Shown: piece after piece, positions 22,030-33,339 of the stretch
Numbering within the stretch: position 1 is the first letter of the stretch
How the letters are laid out: every line of letters begins with the position of its first letter
From: Heligmosomoides polygyrus polygyrus
Lineage: Eukaryota > Nematoda > Chromadorea > Rhabditida > Heligmosomidae
Length of the DNA stretch: 64,000 nt
Assembly: GCA_947396885.1 (NCBI GenBank)
Contig: OX377202.1
Coordinates: 67,490,643-67,554,642, forward strand
Direction: 5' to 3'
The notes under the pieces: model-generated
The model's database searches: none
What the model saw: only the letters and a program-made list of their open reading frames with translations
Told to the model about the DNA's origin: nothing
Made by a program: the position numbers and the translations under genes

Positions 22030-22810
22030 CATTATTTTCTATTCGGGCACTCTCTCCACCACTGCCGTTCTGCTTCACATTTCTTGCATTGACTTTTGCA
22101 ACGATCCTGTTTCTTGAGGAAAGCTCTATCCGGCGACCTAGATCTGCTGTCGTTCCTTTGGATGAACCTGCCTGCATACGAGGGACGGTTCCAACTTGAG
22201 TTAAGAGGTGAGAACGAGCTATAAACGCTTCTGGCCATTGGCTGTGATCCATATCTTGTTGGCTGCTGGTGTTGGCTGCTGGTATGTGGAAGCAGATGGC
22301 CAGGCTGCTTCCCTCTTACGAAAGGGCTGGAAAGTGCTGCGATCTTCCTTTTCCTCGTTTGTTCTTCATCTCTCTTCTTTATAGAGTCCATGAATTCACT
22401 TAATTTCGCATCTGTAGATCGCAAACTCTCGGCCTTAGACTTCGTCTCCAGGTACTGAAATACCTCTGGATGCTCATCGGCAATCTTAAAGGTTTCGTTC
22501 CTCACGTTCAAGTCGTGAACGATTTCGGTAACGACTGCGTTGATTTCTTCAAATATCGAAGGAAACTCAACTTTTGAATAATTGACATGTTAAAATCATG
22601 CTACTTCGCATACCCTTCCTGCTTGAACACTGACGTTGGCGAAGCACTCGGCTGCGTAGGTGGATCTGGCCGGATTGCATCCACAACTATCTGCAAGTCC
22701 CGGGGATCTAGACGAAATGCAGCGTCGGTAGTATCCTCGATAGTTTCTTCAAACGTCCGAAGGTTGCTGTTGTGAACTAGATCCTTCTTCGTGCATGATG
22801 ACAAATACAC
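22030..22810 (-). pseudogene. gag-like gene of the DIRS/PAT-type element
   Basis: Two frames give FEETIEDTTDAAFRLDPRD (near 22740) and, from about 22560, FPSIFEEINAVVTEIVHDLN continuing into a charged helix and a Ser/Arg/Pro-rich region. It ends in CKKCEAERQWWREC (near 22050). This has the C-x2-C-x4-x-x4-C spacing of a retroviral-type zinc knuckle, with Gln where His is normal. The recombinase follows immediately downstream on the same strand, with no RT between them. One frameshift is needed near 22590. Confidence 0.6.
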
Positions 22811-23005
22811 TAGACTGTCGACCGCTTCTCAGATGCATGAGACCTGGATGGAGCAGTCATGCCTCGGCTCATGGGGAGCCTCGAGGCTCCGTCCCTTCAC
22901 CCAGCGTAACTCTAGGTGCTAGGTGCTCGCTGGGTCGATCGTCACGCGTATCGATAATTCAAAACACCACAGCTGCATCCTGAAGATATTGGTTAAGATG
23001 GTTTT
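22811..23005. other. No gene recognised
   Basis: GC-richer segment upstream of the gag-like gene; it could be the element's 5' region. No direct-repeat termini were identified. Confidence 0.3.
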
Positions 23006-23009
23006 TATA

Positions 23010-23335
23010 TTGCCTTAAAGAATTGGGTATGATGTGCTTTTAGATAACTTCAAAAATTCAGAGCCAATACTGCTTTTTGCTCTGTGAGTCTGGATCTTCC
23101 ACTGGCCACCGCTTATGTTCGATGAAGAAAAGGTATAGAACTCCTTAAAGGGGAATACAAGATAAACCGTTTATCATCTTATATATCGTAATTAAATCAT
23201 ATCTTCTCCTACGACGTTGAAGGGAATGTAGATTGAAGAATCTTTTTCGTGAAGCTGGTGAAGGGGTGGTGTTGTAATAATACCCATGTTCTCGTATCCA
23301 GAGCTTTCTTGTAAAGCAGTTCTGCATATATATAT
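23010..23335 (-). pseudogene. CR1-like LINE, C-terminal RT fragment
   Basis: The minus-strand reading CFTRKLWIREHG, followed by NLHSLQRRRRRYDLITIYK and MINGL, matches the C-terminal domain downstream of the RT in CR1/jockey-type LINEs (compare FTRKLMMRCFS and SLENRRKAADRVMMFKIIS in the element at 31120). It begins abruptly at the (AAAT)n tail of the neighbouring RTE-like element. Confidence 0.65.
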
Positions 23336-23336
23336 G

Positions 23337-24790
23337 ATATATTTTATTTATTTATTTATTTTATTTGTTTATTTATTTATATGCCTTCCAATATTTTACA
23401 ATATGCGGCATCTCATTAGATCGATCCATTCGCGTTTCGTTTTCGTTCTTGCTTCTTCTTGCCAATTGCATGTTCCAAAGGCTTTCTGGAATACATCTCG
23501 CCATCTAGATTTAGGTCGGCCCACTGTTCGTTTGGAAGGCGGACACCACTCCATAATCTGACGAGACACTTATTATCAACAGTATTAGAGATCTTTCAGC
23601 AATATGTCCATCTTCTTACCATGGCACAGTCAACCACATCTTTGACTTTAGTAATTCCTCGCAGCCACACGTTGCGCTTTCTATATCGATGACTCACTCC
23701 AACCATTTGACGTTCCATGCGCCTTTGTGCTGCTGCAACTTTATCCTTGGCTGACTTTGATAGAGTCCAGGTCTCAGCTCCATACAGCATTAACGGCAAT
23801 ATACACATATTAAACAGGCGTCTCTTCCACCTCATCTCGACTGTCCTCGATGTTAAAAAGTTTGCATATCGACAGAAATTGCTCCAGCCCGCACGCATCC
23901 TACGGGTGATTTCTTTGGAGGGATCTCGAGTGAGGGAGATATCTTGTCCCAGGTGTATGATAGACTTCACACTGTCGACGTCTTTTCCCCTGATGGTGAT
24001 GGATGTGTCAGATGTCGCCATTATCTTCGTTTTTGAGGCACTTATTTTCAAACCACAACTAAGCGAGCTTTGATCTAATTCGTTAATCATGGTTTGCAGT
24101 TCTTCCTCGGTTTTTGCAATTTGAACAACGTCGTCAGCAAAGCGAAGGTTGGTGAGCCAAGTTCCGTTAACTGATATTCCATAACCATTCCAAGTAAGTT
24201 TTCGAAAAATATGCTCCAACGTAGAGGTGAATAGTTTTGGTGAAATCGTATCACCTTGGCGGACTCCTCGACAAACTCTTCTTGAAACGTCTGTTTCTCC
24301 AAGACGAATTGTAGACTGCGCTTTTGAGTACATTTCACGAAGCAGTTCTATAAGCTGGTGATTCGCTCCTTGTTCTTGAAGGGCCGTCCATAACGCGTTC
24401 ACTTCCACTGTATCAAAGGCCTTCTCATAGTCAACGAAAGCTATGAAGAGAGGTATTTGCTATTCGGTGCGTCGTTCAATTAGCTGATTTGCAGCATCTA
24501 GATGATCGAAGTGGAGTAGTTTTTTCGAAAACCAGCTTGTTCAGGAGGTTGCTCTGCGTCCAATACCTGTTCGAGTCGCTTCTGAATTACTCTCGTGAGA
24601 AGCTTGTATAAAACAGACAGGAGAGAGATTGGACGGTAGTTTTCAGCTCTAGTGGGACGCCTTTGTTATGAAGAAGTACGGTTACGGAATCTGTCAGCTT
24701 ATCTGGCACGGATAAAGTGCACAAACAGTGGTTGAAGAATTCAGTTATTAGTGGAACAAGACTATTTGTGCCTAGCTGCGTATTGAGAGT
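23337..24790 (-). mobile_element. 5'-truncated RTE-like LINE with (AAAT)n tail
   Basis: The 3' end on the minus strand is an (AAAT)n tail (23337-23380) after a stop near 23396. The RT and C-terminus are present; the endonuclease is missing, so the copy is 5' truncated near 24790. It is a different subfamily from the five RTE copies named elsewhere: its RT core uses FADDV and RRVCRGVRQGDTISPKLF. Confidence 0.75.
23396..24780 (-). pseudogene. Reverse transcriptase ORF of the 23-24 kb LINE
   Basis: The N-terminal RT part (LITEFFNHCL, SVPDKLTDSVTVLLHNKG) is split by frameshifts between 24780 and 24410. A 270-codon open stretch (23596-24408) has GVRQGDTISPKLF, LRFADDVVQIAKTEEEL and the LMLYGAETWTL C-terminal motif. 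After a frameshift near 23595 it ends with GRPKSRWRDVFQKAF. The YADD position reads FADD, common in this clade. Confidence 0.8.
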
Positions 24791-25042
24791 AACGAGATTT
24801 TTTGTTGCGAGTTACGATTCTTATTGTTTGTGGGGTGGTGAACGAGAATCACCATACAATATTCAATCCAGGAGCCTCATAATTGAGGGGCTTGTCATGA
24901 TTTTCATCGCCCATATGAGATTCGGAGCTTTATTCTTCCTGCTGGCGGATGGCAGCCATGACCATGAACGAATAGTGTGCTCTGGAGCTTCATTCATCTT
25001 GCAACGAGAGAAGCAAGCGTGGTGTCTGTAAGAATCTAAATG

Positions 25043-25340
25043 CTAACAAAAATGCTCGATTCTAAGTAAGTGCGGAAGATCTAACCTCATTAAATTGCGC
25101 CTAAAAATGATCGCTGATCTCGACCGGAACAGTTCAGCTGGTAGAAGGCTTACACATCCTGAGCAGCGGTAGAAAAATGAATTGTAAACAGTAGAAAAAT
25201 GTTTTTGGATTCTATTATATTGGATGTGGAAGTTGTTCATTCTAGGGCTACTAGCTCGAAATATCCAATATTTGCTTACAGACAGTTTAACCACTCTTTT
25301 TAGAATGCGATAACAAAGCGTAAGATCAGCCAGTAGTCTT
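25043..25340 (-). pseudogene. 3' part of CR1-like LINE A, separated by an RTE insertion
   Basis: The reading RLLADLTLCYRILKRVV, then NNFHIQYNR and LPAELFRSRSAIIFRRNL, ending at a stop near 25043, is the C-terminus of a CR1/jockey-type RT protein. Its first residues RLLADL lie in the 19-bp TSD and overlap the last residues of the upstream part at 28493-30945. Removing the RTE joins the two in frame. Confidence 0.8.
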
Positions 25341-28300
25341 GGTGGCGTTGTCCGTTCCTCCACGTGGTGCTACTGGAAACTGCTCGCTCTGCGAGCTAAG
25401 CTAAGCACGGACACTCGAATGCAGGCGACAGGCCCTTGTGGCAAGACCCATGTCACATCACATGGTTGATGACGTTAATGAGTATCGAGATAGTGCTACG
25501 GCGTCCGCAGGAGCCGACGCGCACTCGCAGAGCCCGGCGAGTGTGAGAAGTATGCGAGGGTCCCTGATGCGAGGACGGCATCGGGGGACAACTGAGCTAG
25601 TCCGAAAGTCCCGTAACGTAAGCAGGACCCGCGTGGCAACGCTGAATGTGGGTACGTTGACGGGCCGCTCGTGCGAGTTGGTAGAAGCACTGGAGCGTAG
25701 AAGAGTTGATTTCTGTGCGGTGCAGGAGACGAGGTGGTCTTGCCGCAAGTCCAGGGACATAGGACGAGGCTTCAAGGCCGTTCTATGTGAAAGTCCCAGG
25801 ACCACCAGTGGAGTTGGAGTCATCGTCTCCGAACGATTTCGTGACTCGATTGTAAGCGTCGAACGCTTTGACGATCGATTGATGAAGATCGTTGTTGCCG
25901 CTAAGGAGCGACTCTATCACTTCTTCTCTGCGTATGCTCCGCAGACTGGCTGCTCCGATCAAGCCAAGGATGAGTTTTGGAGCCTGCTTGATGAGAAGTC
26001 AGCAGAGGTGCCGTCGAAAGATGTCATCATAGTCGCTGCTGACCTTAATGGGCACGTCGGCGCGACGAAAGACGGGTACAGCTGTCATGGTGGATTCGGT
26101 TACGGGTCGCGTAACGCCGATGGTGAGCGTATCCTTGAATATGCGGAATCGCACAACCTCACCATAGTAAACACCGTATTTCGTAATCGCGACTCCCACC
26201 TCACCTCATACTATAGTGGGAGCTCCAAGTCTCAGATAGATTTCGTCCTTGTGAAGGATCGCGACCGAAGTCTTGTCACAGATGCGAAGGTCGTGCCGTA
26301 TGAGACGGTCGCCCCACAGCACCGACCGCTGATCTGCACCCTAAAGATTGCCCCTCCAAGGCAGAAGCAGGTCGAGCGATGCGGTGCACGGAGAATAAAG
26401 TGGTGGCGAATGAGAGAGAAGAAAGCAGCTGTGATTTCTCGCGTGCGGTTACCGACAGTCACAACTGTCGACAAAACTTGGAAGAAGGCTGCCGACGCGA
26501 TACGTGAAGCTGCAAGATTGGAGCTCGGCATCACGGTGCCTGGACGACGCAAGGTCGAAAAGCAGGCGTGGCTGTGGACAGATGATGTGAAAGCAAAAGT
26601 TCGAGAGAAGAAGTCGCTCTATCACGTGTTTCTCAGCGACAAGACAGCCGATAACTGGTGGAAGTACCAAGAAGCGAGGAAAGCTGCAAAGAAGGCCGTG
26701 GCTGTTGCAAAAGCCACTCATTATGAAGATGTCAACGAGAAGCTCGAGTCACGCGATGGTGAGCGGTATGTATACCAACTTGCTATAAGCCGCCATCGCC
26801 AAACCGAGGATATTGAAAAGTTTTTTGGCATCAATGATGAGAGCGGCCATCTTCTGACAGACCGCAAAAAGGCGCTGAAGCGATGGCGTGATTACTTCGA
26901 GGAAGTTTCCACTATGGAATTTCCTCACCCGGCTATCCCTTCTGTGGCTTCTGTTCACGGTCCCGTACACAAGATCACCGTGGAGGAGAAAGAAGCGGCT
27001 CTGAGGAAGATGAGGTCAAGCAAAGCGACTGGGCCCGACAACGTGGCAGCTGAGCTGTGGAAGTCAAAGCTGTGGTACCCTGCTGAGTGGTTGGCGAAGT
27101 TCTTTAACCAGGTTGTGGCGTAGAAGAAGGTGTCTGAGTGTTGGCGCCAAAGCACGACGATTCCGATTTGGAAGAAGAAGGGCAGTCCTGCAGACTGCTC
27201 CAATTACCATCCGATTCGCTTGCTCTCGCACAGCATGAGGATCTTTGAGCGAATTGTCGATGGTCGAATTCGTAACATCGTCCAGCTTTCCAGCAATCAG
27301 TGCGGTTTCGTAGCTGGCTCTGGCACCATTGATGCCATACATGCCGCCCGCCTCTTGTTAGAGAAGCATCGCGAGAAGCAGAGGCCAGTGCATATCGCCT
27401 TCCTCGACTTGGAGAAGGCCTTTGACCGCGTACCGCGTGAAGTGATATGGTACGCCCTGCGACGACATGGAGTTCCCGCAGAGCTCATAGAGTGGGTGCG
27501 AATCCTCTACTCTTCCCCAAAGAGTAGAGTTCAAGCTGCAGCCGGAACCTCGATGAAGTTCCTCATCTCTGTCGGGGTGCACCAGGGTTCTGCGCTTTCC
27601 CCACTCCTTTTTGTTGTCGTGATAGACGCTATTACACGAGATCTTCAGAAGCCAGTTCCCTGGACACTGCTTTATGCTGATGATGTAATGCTCGCTAGCG
27701 AAAATAAAGGTGAACTCGAGCGAGAGGTGCAAGATGATGTGATCGCTTGGGGCGGTTTGGACTCAGATTGAACGTGAAGAAGACCGAGTATCTAACGACG
27801 GACGTTAATGAGTCCAGCTCCATCAAGGTTAACGGCATCGAGCTTACATGCACTTCGGTTTTTAAGTAATTGAGATCAGCAGTAGCATCTGATGGCAATC
27901 TGATGACTGAAGTGAGTGCAGCTTGGTTCAAGTGGCGCTCGTTGACTGGCGTGCTCTGCGATAGGAAGATGCCAGAGCGCTTGAGGTCAAAAATATATGG
28001 AGCTGTCGTCCGGCCGTTAGCGATGTACGGTGCTGAGTGTTGGCCTGCGACCAAGGAGGTTGAAACGCGCCTCAGCGTCATGGAGACGAAGATGCTGCGC
28101 TGGACGGCTGGAGTCACGCGCCTGGACCGCATCCGAAACGATGTCATTCGGCAGAAGTTCGGTGTCGCGCCGATAGCGGACAAGATGCGCGAAGCTCGCT
28201 TACAATGGTACGGCCACGTTCTGCGCGGGGAAGAAGACAGCGTCCGCAAGATAGGCCTTAAGTCCGAGGTGGTAGGAAAGCGGCCTAGAGGGCGTCCGAA

Positions 28301-28492
28301 GCAGCGCTGGTCTGACACGTTACATATGGACTTGAAGGTTGCTGGTGTCCACCCTGATCTAGCGCTGGATCGGGAGAGGTGGCGTTATGACACCAGAATA
28401 GCGGACCCCGCTACGAAGCGGGACAGACGCTGAAGAAGAAGAAGAAGAAGAAGAAGAAGAAGAAGAAGAAGAAGAAGAAGAAGAAGAAGAAG
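25341..28492 (+). mobile_element. RTE-clade retrotransposon, copy 3: best preserved, with 19-bp TSD and (GAA)n tail
   Basis: The direct repeat aagatcagccagtagtctt occurs at 25322-25340 and 28493-28511. The first three bases of the right copy could belong to the tail, so the TSD is 16-19 bp. The element starts GGTGGCGTTGTCCGTTCC and ends in about 20 GAA units (28430-28495). Total length about 3.15 kb. It is inserted in antisense to the CR1-like LINE A that surrounds it. Confidence 0.95.
25438..28433 (+). pseudogene. RTE ORF2 (APE endonuclease + reverse transcriptase), nearly intact
   Basis: Frame 25438-27123 (first ATG 25450) carries the endonuclease: LNVGTLTG, VQETRWSC, FSAYAPQ, ADLNGHVG, SSKSQIDFVLV and PQHRPL (Q where APE enzymes usually have D). 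It then runs into the pre-RT region and stops at TAG 27121-27123. The same frame resumes at 27124-27771 with the RT: NQCGFVAGSG, FLDLEKAFDRVPREV, GVHQGSALSPLLF and LLYADDVML. A frameshift near 27750 and a TAA near 27866 precede the last part (27870-28433) with MYGAECWPATKEV and GRPKQRW. Only about three lesions separate it from an open ORF of about 1000 codons, so it is young. Confidence 0.9.
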
Positions 28493-28495
28493 AAG
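28430..28495 (+). repeat. (GAA)n tail
   Basis: About 20 GAA repeats end the RTE copy. They translate as poly-Leu on the other strand, which explains a Leu run in the overlapping minus-strand reading. Confidence 0.95.
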
Positions 28496-30945
28496 ATCAG
28501 CCAGTAGTCTTCTACATACTAGGGAACGCAAGGAAAACCTTTTCAAGCGCTCTTTGTAGTTTGGCAGTGCAGAAGGATCGGAACATTCAGTGAATCGGTA
28601 CCATAAAATTAGGGTAAAGAGTTTTTGTATTTGTTCAACTTTCATAACATCTTTCTTGAGAACAGGATACCAATCTTGCGTGCCGTACTCGACATGGGGC
28701 AACACATAAGCCTTATAGAGTCGTATTAGTAATGGCATATCTGAACATTTGATATTACGGAAAATCATGAATATGGCTCTATATGCTTTTTTTGTTGTCG
28801 AGTCAATATGCTTAGAAAATTTGAGATCAGCATCAAACGTTATTTCCAGGTCTTTGACAATATTACATCTCGACATAGCAACACCGTTGACGTAGAAATC
28901 CATAGGAGCAGTGTTGCCAATATGCATCACCATAGTTTTGTTTATGTTGAGTGGGAGGTTCTATTGATTAGTCCATACGTTTAATCTTTCAACTGCATTG
29001 ACAAGAGCTTTATGCACCTCTGACCTGTTTAAGCTGTCATATGCAGCTTAGATTTTTACGTCGTCAGCAAAAGCCTTGACACTAATAGCAGAATGGGACG
29101 TGAGGGTTTTTGGCAAATCATGAGTGTAAATAAAAAAAGAAGTTGTGGTAAAACGGCCCCTTGAGGTACTCCGCTAGAGCATCTGTAATTTCTCGAAAAA
29201 GAGTGTCTTACTTTAACTGTCATAAATCTGTCATGTAAATACGATTTAGACCACTCTAACAGTTTACCAGGTATGCCAGTTTTTCTATCAACTTACCATG
29301 GCATACCTTATCAAACGCCTTAGAAAAATCAAGGTATATGATTTCAACTGACTCGCCATTGTTAATAGCTTTGCCCTAATCATAAACGGAATCAAGTATA
29401 TTAGTAGTGGTAGAAGCACCAGATAAGAAGCCATGTTGTTCGCGAGGAATAAAAGAGAATCTGTTCAACAAGCCTCCAAGTTTGTCTCTTATCAATCTTT
29501 CCATCACCTTTACTGGAGCAGGCGTCAGACTTATACGTCGAAATTTAATGAGGTCATTGCTCTTTGATGATTTTGGAATAGCTCTAACAATGGCATGTTT
29601 CCACAACTGTGGAACTTGTCCTGAGATGAGGGAAAGATTGAATAGATGTGCTAGCGGTTTGCATAGAGAAAGGTAGCATTTGCGGTACAATATTTGACCA
29701 TCATAGGGTTTACTTATTGATGGCTGAAGTTTTTTTAGTACGGCAGACACCTCATCAGGATAAAAGTACAGATCACTGAGTAATTCTCGAGTATAACTGT
29801 TTACACCCAATTGAGATTCACTGGAAGGACAGCCTGCATTGAAGACACTAGCAAAATACTGCGCAAGTGCTTCTGCTTTCTCGTTGTCATCAATATAGCG
29901 ATTACCCTTATGATCATTAAAGTAGATAACGATGCAGCAGGTCTCACTTTTTTCCGCAGGTACTGATAAAAATGATTAAGAGGTTCTTTTTTGATATGCG
30001 ATTCTCATAATTATCAAGAAATTTTTTAAGATGATAGTGCAGGTCGGTGCAAACTTTTCTATAAAGTTGGTTGGAAAGTGGATTAGATAATTGTTGATAA
30101 AGTCTTGTTTTTTGATTCAGTAAATTTGTGATATGAAGTGGATAGGTGATGCGCGAACATTTTGGAATTTTGAAAGGAACAAACAACGCAAGTGCATTAT
30201 AAAGGGTTAAGCAGAAACGACGATAAGCATCATTTACAGAAGAGTATTGGTCAAATAGATTGAGCCAATTAATACTGAACAGATATTGATTCAGCGCAGA
30301 AAAGTCTATTCTTGAAAAATCCGGCACGAGAAAACTTTTCATTCGACTAACGGTCGAGGTGGTTTCGAATTTACGATAGCATGATCAGATGTCGCTAGTG
30401 GTGGAAGTGAGGTTACATTACGAATGTTGTGGGTGGATGAGAAAACGACATCAAAATTTTTTTTGCTGTGTGTGGGATTTTTTTACAAACTGTGTGAAAT
30501 CAGAATTCCGAAAAAAGTCAAGAAAGGCCCTAGCACTTGAATTTAGAGGTGTAGTAGTGACCCAGTCAACATCAAGATTAAAATGACCAACCAAAATAGT
30601 GCTAGCATGAACGCAAGACAAGTCACGAAGCAGCTCAAGAAGCGAACTATCGTCTATTTGGGTGGAATTCGGGGGCCTATAAACAGTGATGAGACGTATG
30701 CGGGTGTACGTCAACGGAAGAAACAGGTCAACGCATAGCAATTCTGCTGCTTTGGGAGGTGCGTGTTCTACGAAGTCAGCATATAGATCACTTTTAACGA
30801 GGCAACAAACACCCCTCCTTTACCATGGTTACGATCTGTTCTATAAATGGAGTATGGAAGGCCGCCCACGATTTCTGAGTCCTGAATTTTATCAGTGAGC
30901 CACGTCTCGGTTACAAATATTAAATCGAGGTCATTAATACATTTT
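28493..30945 (-). pseudogene. CR1-like LINE A: endonuclease and reverse transcriptase, decayed
   Basis: From the right, the minus strand encodes endonuclease motifs DLDLIFVTETWLTDKI (near 30930), RLITVYRPPNS and GHFNLDVDW (near 30560). The linker and RT follow: PSISKPYDGQIL, SNDLIKFRRISLTPAPVKVM, DFSKAFDKV-like (near 29320), GVPQGAVL (near 29165), FADDVKI (near 29060) and LYKAYVLPHVEYG (near 28720). Several frameshifts and stops occur. At 28493 the reading enters the TSD (RLLADL) and continues at 25340. The 5' end of the endonuclease is cut off by the tail of LINE B. Confidence 0.8.
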
Positions 30946-30972
30946 ATTTATTTATTTATTTATTTATTTAAA
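30942..30972 (-). repeat. (ATTT)n tail of CR1-like LINE B
   Basis: About seven ATTT units, i.e. (AAAT)n on the minus strand, mark the 3' end of the element whose RT ORF ends at 31120. 30973-31119 is its 3' untranslated region. Confidence 0.8.
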
Positions 30973-31119
30973 CAAAGACAACAGTCTTGTTTGAAGAATG
31001 AGGGAACACAAAAAAAAACTGTACATACACAACACAACAAAACACGAAAGAATGAGTCATATGCACATTAAATTCGATGACATAATAAGTGTCTACTGAC
31101 TGCGCAATATTTATAATGC

Positions 31120-33306
31120 TTAAGGTGTGGAAAACCTTTTGCAGACCTGTACAGATAACCTTGTCATGTCTTCGTATTTACCTAGCAGCAGATTGAAATC
31201 ACCAAGTGTTCTGTATGTTAGAAAATCAGATCTGACTCGAGTTTTGGCAACTGAAACTCGAAGCTTAAGCTTTCCTCTTACGGATCTCGTCAGAGCGCCA
31301 TCAAAGAAATCGGTTGGGTTAACGGATAATTTGTTGCTAATGATCTTGAACATCATGACACGATCTGCTGCTTTTCTTCTATTCTCGAGCGACGGTAGGC
31401 CAAGTAAGACTGATCTTTGAGAAGCATGTGGAATCTGATCGTAGTTCATTGAAAAGCATCTCATCATAAGTTTTCTAGTGAAGCTATTTTGAACACTTTC
31501 CAAAAGCTTGATATCTTTCCTCTTAGTTGGATTGAATACCGTGATTCCCGATTCAACAATTGGCCTCACATATGTTTTATAAGCTCGGATATAAATTTCT
31601 GGTTGATTTGACTTTAGAGCTCGAAAGAGGTTATATATACGGTAGCCGGCCTTTTTAACGAGAAGTCTGCAGTGCTGTGAAAAGCATAGATTGGACGTTA
31701 TGATGAATCCCAGATCGCGGGCTTCTTTTATATTGCTTAGAACCTGACCATTAATACTGTATGTTAGGAACTGTGGCTGACTTTTAGATCCTATTGTTAG
31801 AAAGCATGTTTTTTCATGTGCAAGTGGTAGACCCCACTTTTCTGCCCAATTGGAGATGTAATTTATCGCGGACTGAAGGGATAGTTCATCAGAAGTGTCT
31901 ACAATTTTTTTGTAAACCTTCACATCATCTGCGTACATTTTACAGGTGACACCCAGATTGGTAAGATAGGTCGGAAGTTCGTAGGTGTACAGTAAAAATA
32001 AGATTGGCGATAACACCGCTCCTTGAGGAACTCCGCTATACGTGGAAAACACTTTCGAAAACTGACCCTTAATGCCAACTTGATATGTTCTGCCAGATAA
32101 AAATTGCTTTACCCAACATATAATCATAGGGTGGATTCCTACCGCTTCCATTTTAACCAACAGATTGTTCACCAAGACCTTATCGAAAGCTTTTGCGAAA
32201 TCAAAATATATAACGTCCGTACGCTTTCTTTCTTCTAGCGCCCTCGTCCAGTCATTAAGAGAGGTAAGAAGGGCGATTTCGACTGATCTTCCTTTGAGGA
32301 AGCCGTATTGATTTTCCGAAATTATATTGTGATCTTCAAGATGAATTAATATATGTTTCTTGAGTATCTTCTCAAAGGTTCGCGCAAATATGGATGTTAT
32401 GCTGATTGGCCTGTAATTTCTGGGATCAGACCGCAGAGCTTTTTTGTAAATAGGAGTTACGAATGCATGTTTCCATCTAGCAGGCACCTCAGCTCTAGTA
32501 TAACTCAGGTTAAATATATGCTCCAAAGGGTAAGCTATATAATAGATGATTTTTTTAATAAAACTAAGAGGGATAAAGTCAGGAGAAACTGAGGAAGACG
32601 ATGGCCACTTAGATAGAATGTCGATGATTTCGTCCTTATGAAACCACAAGGTACTGCTCATTCTCGGAAAATGCGGAAGATCATCTCTATCATTGCATGT
32701 CATACTATCTGAGCAAGTATTTCTCTTGTTGAAGACCTTTTGAAATACTTCCCCTAATAAATCCGCTTTTTCTTTCTCTGTCGAAGCCAGTTCACCACTG
32801 TCTTTCAACAAACTGGGGATATCATTGCTATTCCCTATACGTGATCTTATAAAATTATAGAAGGCTGTTTTATCCCTTGTTTCTGTCATTTTTCTTTCTA
32901 TGTAAAGGTTGTAACGATAAACGGCTCTACTAAGTTTGGTGGATAACGACTCATACAGTGACCAGCCATGACTACTACCAGAGGCACGAGCCTTCCTCCA
33001 GGCGTAAGAACGACGTTTGTTCAATCTTATGATATAGGTTGGATATCCTTTTTCATCTTCATTGGTTATACGTATGGGCACATACAGATCGATTGTATGG
33101 TGAAGGATTGCAAGCAACATTTCATATAATTGATCAGCCGAGCTACTAGAATTCATTACACCGATCCAATCAATGCTGGCTAGATACGCCTCAATCTGTT
33201 GATAGTCAGCGCATTTGAAATCCTGCACCCATTTGGATTCCTTGTTCTTAGGTTTGAAGTCTAAATGGAACATAGAAGAGAATGTAAATGGTCTATTTTG
33301 TTGCAT
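31120..33306 (-). CDS. Reverse transcriptase ORF of CR1-like LINE B (728 codons, open)
   Basis: A long uninterrupted frame. Residues 1-60 are linker-like. The RT core shows NYRPISITSIFARTFEKIL, NQYGFLKGRS, VIYFDFAKAFDKV (motif A), SGVPQGAVLSPILFLLYTYE (motif B) and CKMYADDVKVYKK (YADD catalytic pair). The C-terminal part has IYIRAYKTYVRPIVESG and FTRKLMMRCFS. The annotated start is in a different frame from the endonuclease remnant (LLNARSLCNKIDHLHSLLCS, about 33335-33275), so the APE domain is both deleted and out of frame. The protein would have RT but no target-nicking activity. Absence of stops over 2.2 kb suggests recent origin. Confidence 0.8.
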   Translation of the reverse strand: MQQNRPFTFSSMFHLDFKPKNKESKWVQDFKCADYQQIEAYLASIDWIGVMNSSSSADQLYEMLLAILHHTIDLYVPIRITNEDEKGYPTYIIRLNKRRSYAWRKARASGSSHGWSLYESLSTKLSRAVYRYNLYIERKMTETRDKTAFYNFIRSRIGNSNDIPSLLKDSGELASTEKEKADLLGEVFQKVFNKRNTCSDSMTCNDRDDLPHFPRMSSTLWFHKDEIIDILSKWPSSSSVSPDFIPLSFIKKIIYYIAYPLEHIFNLSYTRAEVPARWKHAFVTPIYKKALRSDPRNYRPISITSIFARTFEKILKKHILIHLEDHNIISENQYGFLKGRSVEIALLTSLNDWTRALEERKRTDVIYFDFAKAFDKVLVNNLLVKMEAVGIHPMIICWVKQFLSGRTYQVGIKGQFSKVFSTYSGVPQGAVLSPILFLLYTYELPTYLTNLGVTCKMYADDVKVYKKIVDTSDELSLQSAINYISNWAEKWGLPLAHEKTCFLTIGSKSQPQFLTYSINGQVLSNIKEARDLGFIITSNLCFSQHCRLLVKKAGYRIYNLFRALKSNQPEIYIRAYKTYVRPIVESGITVFNPTKRKDIKLLESVQNSFTRKLMMRCFSMNYDQIPHASQRSVLLGLPSLENRRKAADRVMMFKIISNKLSVNPTDFFDGALTRSVRGKLKLRVSVAKTRVRSDFLTYRTLGDFNLLLGKYEDMTRLSVQVCKRFSTP

Positions 33307-33339
33307 AAGCTACGAGCATTAAGCAAGCTACATTTTATT

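Noticed and set aside
28385..28933. Poly-Leu C-terminus of a minus-strand ORF
   Set aside because: The Leu run is the reverse translation of the (GAA)n tail of the RTE inserted there; only the part beyond the TSD belongs to the CR1-like LINE.
30938..33339. tacattttatt at both ends of CR1-like LINE B as a possible TSD
   Set aside because: The right copy lies between the element's own ORF1 and ORF2 remnants, i.e. inside the element, so the match is coincidental.
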